A stretch of 64,000 bases of DNA. Source: Sipunculus nudus. Lineage: Eukaryota; Annelida; Sipuncula; Golfingiida; Sipunculidae. Positions within the stretch are counted from its first letter, which is position 1. Each line of letters starts with the position of its first letter. A model generated the notes under the pieces. That model saw only the letters and a list, made by a program, of their open reading frames with translations, was not told where the DNA came from and made no database searches. Made by a program: the position numbers and the translations under genes. Location of the stretch: the NCBI GenBank assembly GCA_026874595.1, contig CM049311.1, positions 77,388,453 to 77,452,452 of the forward strand. The letters are read 5' to 3'. Positions 1 through 10,766 of this stretch are shown one piece after another.

Positions 1-868
1 CAGCTTACCCTCAAGCTGATGAAGCGGAGCTGCAATCCTGGAATATCCCTTTACGAGACGTCGGTAATATGACGTAAATCCCAGGAACCGCCTCAGATCA
101 TACAATGTCTCAGGTTCTGGCCAATCTTGTACTGCAGCTAGCTTTTCTGGATCCGCCATCACCCCACATGGCGAAATCACATGTCCAAGGAACTTTACTT
201 CCCTTTTGAGGAAGACACTTGGTTGGCTCCAGCTTGAGTCCATGCTCCTCAAGCTTTGAAAAGACACTGTCAAGGCGCTCAAGATGTTCATCTAGGGTTC
301 TACTGAAAACAATTACATCATCGAGATAGACGAGAAGTGACTGCATAATATCGTTCCTGAATATGTGTCCCATTAAGCGCTGCCAGGTGGCAGGGCTATT
401 TGACAACCCAAACGGCATTCGAAGAAATTCAAACAGCCCCATCGGCGTTTCGAAGGCTGTCTGATATTGGTCGCATGGTGCCACCCTTATCTGATGATAA
501 GCGGAAGCTAGGTCGAGGGTGGAGTACCACTTGGCTCCGCCCAATGCCTCTAGGGTCTCCTGAGTGCGTGGGAGAGGGTAAAGATCCCGCTTAACTTTCT
601 CGTTCAAGCGTCGGTAGTCTACACACAGCCTCAGCTTGCCGTTACTCCTACGAACTACAACTAATGGTGAGGCATAGTTGGAGCGGGACTCCCTTATCAC
701 ACCCTTTCTACACAAGTCTTTGAGATGCTCCCTGACTTCGTGCCATTCCTGTGGAGGAATGCGACGGTATGGCATCTGAACCGGCTCTTCGTCAGTGGTC
801 CTTATTGTATGTTGGATAGTGTCAGTGCAGCCGAGATCATCTTCAGTTAATGTTAAAACGCTGGCGTG
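1..868 (-). pseudogene. Gypsy reverse transcriptase fragment (frameshifted, truncated by window edge)
   Basis: The RT domain is recognisable from 775 downward: SPLVVVRRSNGKLRLCVDYR, then LYPLPR, YSTLDLASAYHQI, the segment FGLSNSPATWQRLM, and the catalytic YLDDVIVFS. All are typical of Ty3/gypsy polymerases. Near 215-225 a small indel moves the frame; downstream codons to position 1 in the other frame still read like the RT thumb/connection region (a DPEKL-like segment and a FLGFTSYYRR segment). Between 776 and 868 the frame is open and continuous with the protease frame, interrupted only by the TGA at 869-871. RNase H and integrase are outside the window. Confidence in the family is high; this copy cannot encode a working enzyme. 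Confidence 0.9.
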
Positions 869-1804
869 TCACTCGAGCATCTCACGGAAGTGCTCCTGAT
901 GAGAACTGGGAATGTTGCTCAAGTCTAAATGGTTCAAAGCCTCCTGGTCCACAATATTTTCCTTCTCAACTTGGATCTCCTCCGAAGACAAGGCAATGGA
1001 TAGCTTAGGTCCTGCAACCTCACAAATTGGACTAATTTTTCCGAGTCTTGTGCCGTGTGAAAGGATGATGTCAGAGTCACCCAAGTTAGTGACTTGCATT
1101 GGGAATGTCTTAGTATTGGGCTCCACAATCCCTGGGACTAACTTCAAAGCTCGGGGAATTCCCATGCTCAATGGCTCTACTATTGCAGACTTGACAGCCG
1201 GGGGACAGACTAAGTCAACATAAATAACTGTGCGGGCAGGGACTAATGTTTCTTCCGTCCCAGCAACCCTTGCGAAACCTGTTTGTCCTGTGTGAGGCTG
1301 GCTTACTTCCACCAATGTTTGATACTTGGGAATCTTTCCCAGAACGTTCATACCCAAGATACCTGGTACTCTTGCTTTGATATCCTGTGATTCCAATGTG
1401 TCTTTGACCACCAGGATGCCAACATACTTTAGTATAATCTCCTCTACTATTACATCTATGATAACCAATCCTAAATAAGGAACTTCCAGGTCATTAGCGG
1501 CCTTCAGCTGTAGCCAAGCTCCAGTGTTTGGCATTCTTTGCCCCTTCAGGTGTTTCTCAAAGAAGGTCTGACTTCCGGTGACGATTAGGCAAACTACATC
1601 AGCCTCACCCATCTTTACTGAAATGATAGGCCTTCCCCCAATAGTTCGTCGCCACATCTCCTCGGACAGTTCCCTCTTGGGTTCAGCCTCTACTACATTA
1701 TTCCTCGGTCGGAACTGATATCCTCGACCTCGTGACGAACCTCTACTCTGGTAGCCACGACCTCGATTACCACTAGCAACTGTTGCTGGATTGTCCCCTA
1801 ACAA
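869..1804 (-). pseudogene. Gypsy gag C-terminus plus retropepsin-like domain with lost catalytic Asp
   Basis: The N-terminal part is Gly/Arg-rich (GNRGRGYQSRGSSRGRGYQ), like the nucleic-acid-binding end of Gag. Next comes a retropepsin-like stretch: IISVKMGEADVVCLIVTGSQ, where the usual active-site DTGS reads VTGS because the Asp codon is GTC, and then PGILGMNVLG, which resembles the family's second conserved ILG segment. The frame ends at TGA 869-871, but the same frame stays open into the RT, so this is a nonsense mutation inside a former gag-pol frame rather than a natural end. The frame differs from the gag frame (1773-2753), with the change near 1830. No ATG start is required, since this is an internal piece. 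Confidence 0.82.
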
Positions 1805-2753
1805 GGACTGTGGCAGGGCACCACCTTAATTGTACCTGCCCAGGTGGCGGAGTCATTGGTGGTGCTAATGGTTGAGTATGTGACGATAACAACTGAGAGA
1901 TCTGTCTCTGTTGTTCAGCAATTTGTTGCTGCTGTTGCTCTATGATGGTGGTCTGTTGCTGCTGTTGTCTCTCAAGCAGCTGAATCATTTTCTTCTGGCT
2001 CTCCAATAATTCATCAAGTTTAGATTGGCTCTTATTTGTAGCCTCTGCATAGTCTACTCTGGCCTCCCTCCTAGTAACTCTCCTAGGTGTATCGGCATCG
2101 GCGTCTTCACCAGAGTCCACATAGCGAAGGGCCTCTTCCCTAATGTCTCTGAAGGTCGAGTTAGGGAAATCATAGATTTTATTCTTGAGTAGTCTACGAA
2201 GATAAGCGTCCTTGACTTTCTCAGCAAAATTATCCCGTCGGACACGATCTCTTCCCACAACACAGTTTGGGTCCTTATCAAGGGCTCTTTGCAACATCTC
2301 CATCAGGGCGTGGGAGAAGTCTCGGAGGTCTTCTCCCGGACGCTGTCTCCTGTGATGGAATAAATCAACCAACTGGGTGGCTGAGCGTTTTTCGCCAAAA
2401 GCTGCATCAAGGAGGTCAAAGATACCCTGAGGATCAGCGCGTTCATTTTCAGGCGCATACTGTACTTCATACTTAGCTGATCCATCTAAGTGTAAAAGAA
2501 GGAAGTACGCAGTCTCCTGATCATTTAGGGCCTGGGCTCGAAGTCCTGCTCTAGCTTCTCTTTTCCAATCCTCTAACTTACTCTTATCCCCAGTATACTT
2601 CTCCAGTTTGCGCTGGGAGTAAAGTACACGCATATGAGGTGGCTCTACCTGACCACCAGCAGCCCCACGTTCCTCTTGAGCTGCCTCTAGTCCAGCTAGC
2701 CGTCGTCGTAACTCTGCTACTTCATTCTCTAATTCGTCCCCAATGATGTGCAA
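1773..2753 (-). pseudogene. Gypsy Gag capsid-like region
   Basis: A heptad-like N-terminus (DELENEVAELRRRLAGLEAA) suggests a coiled coil. A capsid-like region follows with WKREARAGLRAQ, LLLHLDGSAKYEV, FDLLDAAFGEKRSATQLVDL and PGEDLRDFSHALMEML, the pattern of Ty3/gypsy and domesticated Gag capsids. The C-terminal third is very Gln-rich (LLERQQQQQTTIIEQQQQQI). The open frame starts just after a stop with a TTG, not an ATG, so the true start is unknown. It runs out of frame into the protease part near 1830. The last 20 or so residues in this frame are probably out-of-frame translation. Confidence 0.78.
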
Positions 2754-3367
2754 TTACGATCTTAAGGTCATAATAATAAACCTTTCTTTTGAGCAAGTTC
2801 CTGAACAATATAACAAAACCTCTAAGAATGCTACACCAAAGGCTGTAGCCAATGAACTAATGTTAGAGGTTTGATCAGAAAACGAATTACTCTGTCACCC
2901 TCCTGAAACCGTCCACTCTACACACCATAATCTGTGACCGTCAACAGCTGATTAAGAGCATTCAACATATTCGACATTTAGTCATCAAGGTTCCTTTAAA
3001 CCATTAAAAATCAACTGACAGCAATGTGTGAACTATCACACAGGATTCAAATGGCAGGACCTCCTGGTTTTTGCTGTATACATTACATTAAATAAATGAC
3101 TTCAACATTACGGGCGGATATGAAAAAAAACAACTTTCAAGCAGTTTACATAGAAAATACGAACTATCCAGTACATTCACCAAAGATCAACAATATATAT
3201 ATTAAAATGAGCCAACATGTTCCACCAAGACTCATAAAAAACATTAAAATGATGATACAAATTCAATGTGTTTCACTTCCTGGGAAAGTCTCAGTCTGTA
3301 TCCAGGTCAGGGTTCAACTCAAGGTTCCAACTTGCAGTGTGAAAACAAAGTCCTGAATTTTGTCGTC
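2754..3367 (-). other. Gypsy 5' leader between primer site and gag
   Basis: About 0.6 kb of AT-rich sequence lies between the primer binding site and the gag frame. Its position fits the untranslated leader. I see no coding frame with a recognisable domain in it on either strand. Confidence 0.5.
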
Positions 3368-3385
3368 ATCCCACCGCTGCCACCA
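3368..3385 (-). promoter_or_regulatory. Primer binding site of the gypsy element
   Basis: On the minus strand the sequence is TGGTGGCAGCGGTGGGAT. It starts with the TGG expected opposite a tRNA CCA end and closely resembles primer sites I know from animal gypsy elements. It lies 5 nt inside the proposed LTR end (LTR ...CCCACA, gap GTTTC, then TGGTGG). Confidence 0.72.
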
Positions 3386-3390
3386 GAAAC

Positions 3391-3780
3391 TGTGGGAGTT
3401 TTCAGGTTCGATAATGACGACAACCAATCAAGGATGTATCATAATTTTATTCCCGCACTAAATGCTGGGCTCCTCCATGGGCAATACACATCCAGGATTA
3501 GTAACACTCGTACAAATGTCAGTGGGACCTTCATAAGCAGAGGTGTGGACCAGCCTGAGCAAGTATCAAAATGAAGGCTGAACACAAACAGGCACAAAAT
3601 ACGGTCTGGAACCTCAAACTTAGAAGTTTGTACCAGCCAGCGTTCGCCTTCCCGTTTGCGCCATCTAGTTTGCGTGTCGTCATTTCCGTTCCGAACACAC
3701 TGTTAACATGTCTCCGGAATCACCCGAGTGAGTGAATCGTAAACAAATCTCCGGATTCACCCGATAGACACCCAATCACA
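3391..3780 (-). repeat. Probable 5' LTR of the gypsy element
   Basis: The inner boundary is supported by the CA end on the minus strand (ACTCCCACA) next to the primer site. A poly(A) signal AATAAA lies on the minus strand at 3446-3451, as expected for the R region. The outer boundary is a guess: a minus-strand TGTG at about 3780 would give a roughly 390-bp LTR. The partner LTR is outside the window, so it cannot be confirmed. Confidence 0.5.
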
Positions 3781-3926
3781 AAAAAATAACTACATACAGC
3801 TCAACCTTTAGTCAGGACTAGGATTATAAAACATCGTTATCAAGTGAACATTATCTCAGCTCCAGGACATACTAGCAAATAATTTCAGCTCACTTATATT
3901 CTGGCAACTACGGACGCCAGTCTTGC

Positions 3927-3929
<3 letters not shown>

Positions 3930-3979
<50 letters not shown>
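3930..3979. repeat. (AT)n microsatellite
   Basis: Fifty bases of uninterrupted AT dinucleotide lie between the gypsy relic and the SINE cluster. Confidence 0.97.
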
Positions 3980-3981
<2 letters not shown>

Positions 3982-4021
3982 CGCCATCATTTCCTCCTTT
4001 ATATAGCTTTAATTATATATA

Positions 4022-4103
4022 TATGAATTATGTATATATGACGTCACGGTAGTAGAAAAATCGGTTCACTAAAGGTGGGAATCGAACCCACGATCTCCCG
4101 TTG
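4022..4103 (-). mobile_element. Inverted fragment of a tRNA-derived SINE
   Basis: The minus strand shows the same T-arm sequence as the neighbouring plus-strand copy (ATCGTGGGTTCGATTCCCAC) and the following TTTAGTGAACCGA tail, so it is an inverted partial copy. It abuts the plus-strand copy through a shared GTGACGTCAC palindrome. Confidence 0.7.
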
Positions 4104-4260
4104 GTGACGTCACTTAGCTGGTTCCTATAAAAGTGTGCAAATACACAGGGGGAAGGGAATCTGAAGTAGCCAAGTGGTTAAGGCAACAGAACGGAAATCG
4201 GAAGATCGTGGGTTCGATTCCCACCTTCAATGAACTGACTTTCCTGTATATACCATTTCC
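4104..4260 (+). mobile_element. tRNA-derived SINE with intact A and B boxes
   Basis: At about 4162-4232 the sequence folds like a tRNA. It has a short acceptor pairing TGAAG/CTTCA, a D-arm-like A box (AGCCAAGTGGTTAAGGC), and a T arm GTGGG-TTCGATT-CCCAC whose GGTTCGATTCC fits the pol III B box. The flanks CTGGTTCCTATAAAAGTGTG upstream and GAACTGACTTTCCTGTATAT downstream recur in the copy at 4408-4505, so the mobile unit is longer than the tRNA-like part. The anticodon region does not form a good stem, so this is not a functional tRNA gene. Confidence 0.7.
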
Positions 4261-4407
4261 ATCTATATACAATGAACCGGCATGCATATTCATACATCTA
4301 TATATAATATATGCAGCACACCATATTAGGCCATTAGTTCTCCCTGCTGCATGCAAAGTCGCCGTGTCGACACATGTAGTGGGTGACACTATGACGTTAC
4401 TACCGTG

Positions 4408-4505
4408 ACGTCGCTTCGCTGGTTCCTATAAAAGTGTGCAAATACACCGAGGGGAAGGGAATCTGAATTATTTCCACCTTCAGTGAACCGACTTTTCTGT
4501 ATATA
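4408..4505 (+). mobile_element. Second SINE copy lacking the tRNA-like core
   Basis: Same flanks as the copy at 4104-4260 (CTGGTTCCTATAAAAGTGTG ... GGGGAAGGGAATCTGAA ... TTTCCACCTTCAGTGAACCG). About 60 bp comprising the A box, the anticodon region and the B box are missing between CTGAA and the CCACCTTCA tail. Confidence 0.68.
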
Positions 4506-4509
4506 TACG

Positions 4510-6638
4510 TGTGCGTGAAAAATTGAGAGAGAGATAGGGGGGGGGGATTCAGCACATAACCCTTCATTTCAAGTAAAGCCACCTGTTTTCAACTTGTTGC
4601 GGGACATCCTGTGTTACAGGATTTGTTTCTTGAAACAAGACCCACATTCCCATACGGGGAATATGCGGGAACGAGGAGGTATACCTGTATAACCAAGTTT
4701 TTTTAGCTAACATACCAGCAATTCCTGGAATAAGAAAAATTTAATAATAAATTGCGAATGCACAACTGACAGAGCCGCGTTGACAAACAATTTGTAATTC
4801 TATGTTAATGAGTATATACATTCTAAAAATTGACTTCTATTGAAATTGAACATTCTGTTAAAATCACTGTAATGGGGTACATTGGAACACGGTTATTTTT
4901 ATTTACAGTAGTTCCGGTTTTGTTTGCCAGAGGCCTCTATTTTTTCACCTTTAGACGAATCAGATGATTAAAAATCTCACATTTCGATCAAATACCAACT
5001 TCACTTTATTTTAGTTCCTCCCAGTGAAATACAAGTATTTACTTTTGCAATTCATTCTATTCTATGAGGTGACACATTTATCAATGTCTTCGTCACTGTA
5101 TGAACAAAAGATTGTTTTGCAATGCAGAAGCGGTGCTTAAAAAAATTATGGAAGCATCCCTTTTTAACTGAAACATAGTATTACTTTAATCTTTGTATTT
5201 GTCATTTACACACACGTATAATTTTGGTATCATTCACTCACAAACGGGTGCGCCTTTCGGGAGCTCTTCGGTGGTATGACCCAGAAATGGGGACGATTAC
5301 ACACCCAGGGTCCGCAGGTGCAGAAGTCACCGGGCCTGGTAAGAACCAGGATATAAAATGAGAGGAAGCGTGTGTTACTGCCCTGTCCGAAACAGGATAG
5401 AATTCTGCAGATGTACATATATGTAGTTAGGTACGCATTACAAAATGGAGGCGGTTACCTCCACCAAAAAAAAATAAAAAAATTAAGAGAATACATTAGA
5501 GACAAGTTCAAAGTTCTGAAAAATATAAAACTTTACACAAAACACCACCACATACATTTCCCCATGCCAAGCGAAAGAGGGAAAGTATACAGCAATCTGT
5601 TTTGTCTGTCTGTACTTTTATGTCCCTAAACAATAATAAATAAATACATTTCTATTTAATTTTTACATTGAATGTGTCTGTGTCTCTACAATATATCTCG
5701 GTCCTGACTCGTGAATGACTCGGAAATAAAATTAGATTAAATCGAAGCATGAATGCTGCATTCTAGAAATTCACCGTTATCATTTATGCAGTAAGGCTGA
5801 TGGTCTGCACTATCTGACTTTATTCAAGAAAGCACATATAAATGTATGATCTTACAATAAATTGACGCTGTTTATTTATATTTTACAACATCTTCTTTGT
5901 GTCTTTGTTAAGAGGCCATGTGAAATTCTTATATTCTTACTAATAATTGCATCTGCTCAAAAGATAATGACCATTACAGGCTTTCCGTCTTTTCAACTTT
6001 CGTAAATATATTTACTATTTGTAATATCTGTTAGTTCCAAACCAAGTATTTTATGTGTATTTGCATATTGTGAATGTTTTTTCCGTAAAAACACTTCCGT
6101 TAGTGGTGCTTATAAGATGTTTACAAATAATTAAAATCCCAGGAAAAATGCAGGTTCATTTTATATGAAAAAAAAAATAATTGTGATTGCCAATTTATAA
6201 TTATATGTAATTTCTTTACTGGCATTGCGTTAAATACCAATACACATCTTACAAATATTCTCCCTGTATCAAATTAGTTATTGAATAAAGGCAAATCAAA
6301 GCTCCATTTTAAATTTCTTTTCAGAAAGAGATTTTTATTTTACTCGGACTCAGGTTCCGGACGACTCGGACTCGAGAAGGTGGACTTGGACTCGAACCTC
6401 ATTTACTCGGATTTTGACTCGTGGAGCCTGAAACTGGACATACAAACGGACTGGGATGGTGTGGACCCAAGTACATCACTGGATATTGAAAAAGAAATAT
6501 GCTTACGAATTTATGTGACGTCAATATATATACACTCGGTTTGGTATTATATCTAAAAATAGAATAGTCGTTATTAGATTTGCATAAACGATACTTCCTG
6601 TAACCACAGATTTGAGTCGGGTCTATAAGATTTGCTGA
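4510..6638. other. No gene recognised
   Basis: About 2.1 kb of AT-rich sequence with short open frames of low complexity. I see no domain, exon-like block with good splice sites, or RNA gene here. A short G run occurs at 4538-4547. Confidence 0.6.
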
Positions 6639-6646
6639 TATAAATA
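6639..6646 (+). promoter_or_regulatory. Candidate TATA box of the lectin-like receptor gene
   Basis: TATAAATA lies about 150 bp before the ATG at 6797. A start site about 30 bp downstream would give a 5' leader of roughly 125 nt. Its position and match are good, but this is AT-rich DNA, so chance matches are common. Confidence 0.4.
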
Positions 6647-6796
6647 ACTGGCGTACAGTCACTGTCATGTGCTGAACCTGCATGTTTTAAAGGGCAGATG
6701 ATGAAGGCCCTACCTCAGAGTAATAGATATCAGTACTAAAGATTAACAAAATCCGGCATCCAGTCAAGTCAGGACTAATTATTCTACACTGACAGA

Positions 6797-7067
6797 ATGG
6801 TGACCCTTAGTTTGTGGTTACTGATTTTGCCCTCTTTTGTTCTCGGGACTCAATATCACTATTCAATTAGCGGTCCGGACGATTATGATGGAGCGGGTCA
6901 AACCTGCAGAAGTAAATGTGAAGGATGTGACCTGCCAGTGTACCAGACCAGATCTGACATACTTTCAGTACAAAACCGAATGACGGAAAATGGTCTCACG
7001 CATGTATGGTTACCCCTAGTGAGCAGAATTAAATCCAGCTGGGCCTGGCTTGATAGTACTCCCCTCG
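6797..7067 (+). CDS. Lectin-like receptor exon 1: signal peptide and first half of CTLD 1
   Basis: Starts with ATG after ACAGA and ends at CTCG followed by the donor GTGAGT, in phase 1. It encodes the hydrophobic leader and the N-terminal half of CTLD 1 (cysteines in TCRSKCEGC, then HVWLPLV and SWAWLDSTPL). Confidence 0.88.
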
Positions 7068-10000
7068 GTGAGTAACTGGCTTATATATTTCTGTTGATAC
7101 TTTGTAACGTACGGAATGTTTCAGATCGTTAAGGGTTAAGCATTTGGCCTTTGGTGAACAAGAAATACATGAAATCTTTCAGACCTCCACTTTAGTTCAT
7201 GATTAATTAGAAAGCACACAGAAATGACACCTCGTCAGGATAGTTTATTAATTTGTTCAGCTATTTGCGTGACTCCTTGTTTTCACAGAGACGAGAGTCC
7301 GTCATCTGGGAGAGATATACACATATACAAAGACAGACGGAAATCAAGGCAAACACACAGTGAGGCAACAACATTACACACACAAAAGTACTGACCTATA
7401 TACACACATAGATGCAAACATACCATCAAAATTCAGTCAAAGACAGGCACACAGACAGACAGAGACAAACACACAAGCAACGAATACATATAAATATGCA
7501 CAGGAACTTACAGAGTAAGAAAAGCAGATAAAGACGGGGGGGGGGGGGGACAAATATAAAAGAGATCTGAAGAAGAAAAAAAAATACACACGTAGAATAA
7601 AATAAACATTTATGGATAAGTTCCCTTTATTCCATGAAACAGAAATAATTAATGTTTATTTAACCTTTCTGTTTCTGAAGGAGAAGGATTCCAGAACCAG
7701 AACTGGCGTGACTACATGAACTGCGGGGTACTCCATCTCAGAGACAAAATCCTTGAGGCGGACACTTGTTCCATCAGAACGTACGGCTACGTCTGTTCTG
7801 GCAAAGGTAATATACTCACGTGAGTATATGGTGCGTCACACTTATATTCACTTTACATTTTCTTGCACAATATTTGTAGGCCTATTATAATGAGCATCAT
7901 GTACATGCAATATGACTTTGACGTAACCTGGCAACTTCGTTTTTTTTTATGTTATTTATTAATGACGTCACAGTCATGATTACGTCACACAATATCCGGC
8001 TGAAATCCATGGAATAGTTTCATTGTCGATTTCATTCATGATCGGCGCACTTGATTCCATTGAACTTCAGCTGGCGGATATAAATCACGTATCCATGATA
8101 TAAGCCGCACTATAAACCGGCAGCGATACAAACCAGCATCTTGTGTCGTATCACCAGCAACCGGTATCCGTTTGATAACATGCGGACGATAATGCATTCA
8201 TAATTAACTTGTAACCATGCAGAATTAAGACCTTGTTGTGGATATGGGCCATTAAAAGGGACAGATTTGCCCAAGATCTAAGCACTTATTGTTGTAGAAC
8301 TTATATAACCACACATATATGGACCAGAAATATATATATTCTTTATTTTATCCACCGAGTTTTATCCTGTGGTAACATGTTTATACTCGTTTACTAGTGT
8401 ATAAGTAAAACGTTCTTTGAGTGTAAAAACGTCCGTTTACTCTCGGACCTGCATCAAACTCATAACAAAACTAAACCAATCTTGTCAAATATTTTACTGC
8501 TTCTTCCTATGTCAACAGCCCAATTTATATTCAAATTCATTCGAAAATTTTGGAAAGATTTGTATGCAAGAAAATTAATCATAACATATGGGATGGTCGT
8601 GTAGGACAAATGACCATTTCATCAAGAAAACATAACAGCGCCAATTTTGGTTATGTTTGTGATTAAATTCTAGGTGACAAATGTTTGACAGCGGGAGTGT
8701 CGAACAGCGCATGCGCAGTTATCAGAGGGAGGACGTATATCCGCCAGTGCTCTTCGGAAAACTGGTACAACGCAAGGAATCGGTGTGGACAATTGGGCAT
8801 GGATCTGGTAACGGGCCTGGATGATTCCTTAATAACAGAGCTGTCCAAGCTGTGGCATAAATCCGGACAATCCAGATGTAAACAAGTCTGGATAGGATTC
8901 ACACGACAACACTGGTTGCGTGATGGCCACGGTGAGTTTGAAAAAACTGCTGAGAAAAAAATACTCAGTGTAATCGAGTTCAAGTAGTAACTGTGTAATA
9001 AATATGTACTAAAATAACCTCATAATTTGACACATCAGGCCTACCACGCAATGCTTCTGTAAAAGTTTTAAAAATTATTGTTGAGTACATTACCTTCATA
9101 AAAACTTAATTTCCCCAGGGACCCTTTCCTTTATGGACGATTTCGTAGGATTATGAATGATGACAGGTGTGTAATTTGAAAATAATTCTCACTTTTATCA
9201 TTTCCAAGATTTGTTGCATCTAACTGAAAAGAATTCTTTGTAACTAAACAAATATGTTTATTAACATTTTTAGAAACATAACGATGTCGTTTAGTGCCAG
9301 CGAAACTGACAGGAACATTAAACTAAGCAGGAAGTATAAAACCATTAATACTCCTGCGTCTAAGCAAAAATATTTCTCAGACACAAAGAAAATCAGTGTC
9401 GTGTAAAATACAGTAAAACTCCACCGAAATACTACCTCAGTTTAGCGACCACCTCAAAATAACTTTTTCACGGTCCCAGTTCTGTTGGGGGGGGGGGGGG
9501 GGGTTAAGTGATGAAAAGTCAATGAAAATTTTGTTTAATTTGGCATTGTCAGTTATGTCGTGCCAACCAGGTCGGAGACGATGCTTCCTGTAATTTTTTT
9601 CTTCTTCAGACATTTCTAGAGTAAAAATTCGACAAATTGTTCATTCAATCCAACAGTATGTGTTCTAGTCTTATGTTTTACCCACATATAACCACGATTA
9701 GTACCAACAATTCTATAGTCAAATCATACCTACCCCAATGAAACATGAAATAAAAAAAATATAGATTATTCGAACTGCCCATAATGATTTGTAGAGTTCT
9801 CTTCTCTTCTGCACACGCAGTGGGGAGCTTTCGGTCACTGACAACACAATATTCCATTTGAACTCTACGGCAATTTACGGACTGTACGTAATTTTCTGTC
9901 ACAAACTGCACAAACTGTATATATTTTTACCTTTCGTGATTCATGTTTCATGTTTAGTATGCATTAAAGTATGACATGAAGAGATTGTAAGGGGTTTATT

Positions 10001-10306
10001 TCACGTATTTCATGAAGGTTACCCATTAGAATAATTCATTTTAGATTATTCTTTACTCATATAAAACTGATGTAGATAACACTTATTCAGGCTCAAAAAA
10101 GTTGGAGAATGTGAAAACGACCCACTACTGGGGCCCCGGACAACCTGGTCAGCATCGATGTTCAGTAGTACACAGAGATGCACAGAACAGGTTCTTCTGG
10201 CAATCAGCCAACTGTTCACATCATCACCACTACGTCTGTAGGTGCCCAACAGGTAAAGAGTATAATTTAACATATATAAATTACAGCTACACACACAAAC
10301 AAATAG

Positions 10307-10359
<53 letters not shown>

Positions 10360-10728
10360 CCACCAAGTTGGTTATAACTTGCGATTTAAACTCACACGTA
10401 CATATATATTTATATAAATAGTAAAAAAAGAAAAAAGTATATTAGTATATAGACAGTGCCTTTCTCTGCATCTTCATCTGAGGTTTGATAATAAAACTAG
10501 AATATATATATTATATATAGAAGGTAGTGTTACCCTTGATGTAAGCTCTATGGCCTACACACTAGGCCAGAGCGGTATAACTCTGAAGAAAAACAACACT
10601 GTAAATGACAAACCACGCCGTTAGCTTCATTCTAACCACATTCACCTGATGATCGGGTCACATCCCGTGAAACAGACAGTTATGAATTTACAGTGTTGTT
10701 TTCTACAGAGTTATATTATATATATATA

Positions 10729-10766
<38 letters not shown>

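Larger units (their letters stand above)
1..3780 (-). mobile_element. Decayed Ty3/gypsy LTR retrotransposon, 5' part; runs off the left edge
   Basis: Reading on the minus strand from right to left, the order is LTR, primer binding site, gag, aspartic protease, reverse transcriptase, which is the Ty3/gypsy order. The integrase side and the 3' LTR lie beyond position 1. At least four lesions are visible: a gag-to-protease frame change near 1830, loss of the protease catalytic Asp near 1590, an in-frame TGA at 869-871, and a frameshift in the RT near 215-225. The element is therefore very probably dead. The outer LTR boundary (about 3780) is uncertain because the partner LTR is not in the window. 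Confidence 0.88.

Noticed and set aside
400-594. Plus-strand open frame
   Set aside because: Antisense shadow of the gypsy reverse transcriptase.
4162-4232. Possible functional tRNA gene
   Set aside because: A and B boxes and arm pairings are present, but the anticodon arm does not fold well and the flanks recur as a longer repeat. A SINE head fits better.
10046-10366. Frames consisting of runs of Ile and Tyr (also near 12365, 49914 and 62370)
   Set aside because: They are translations of (TA)n and (TG)n microsatellites.
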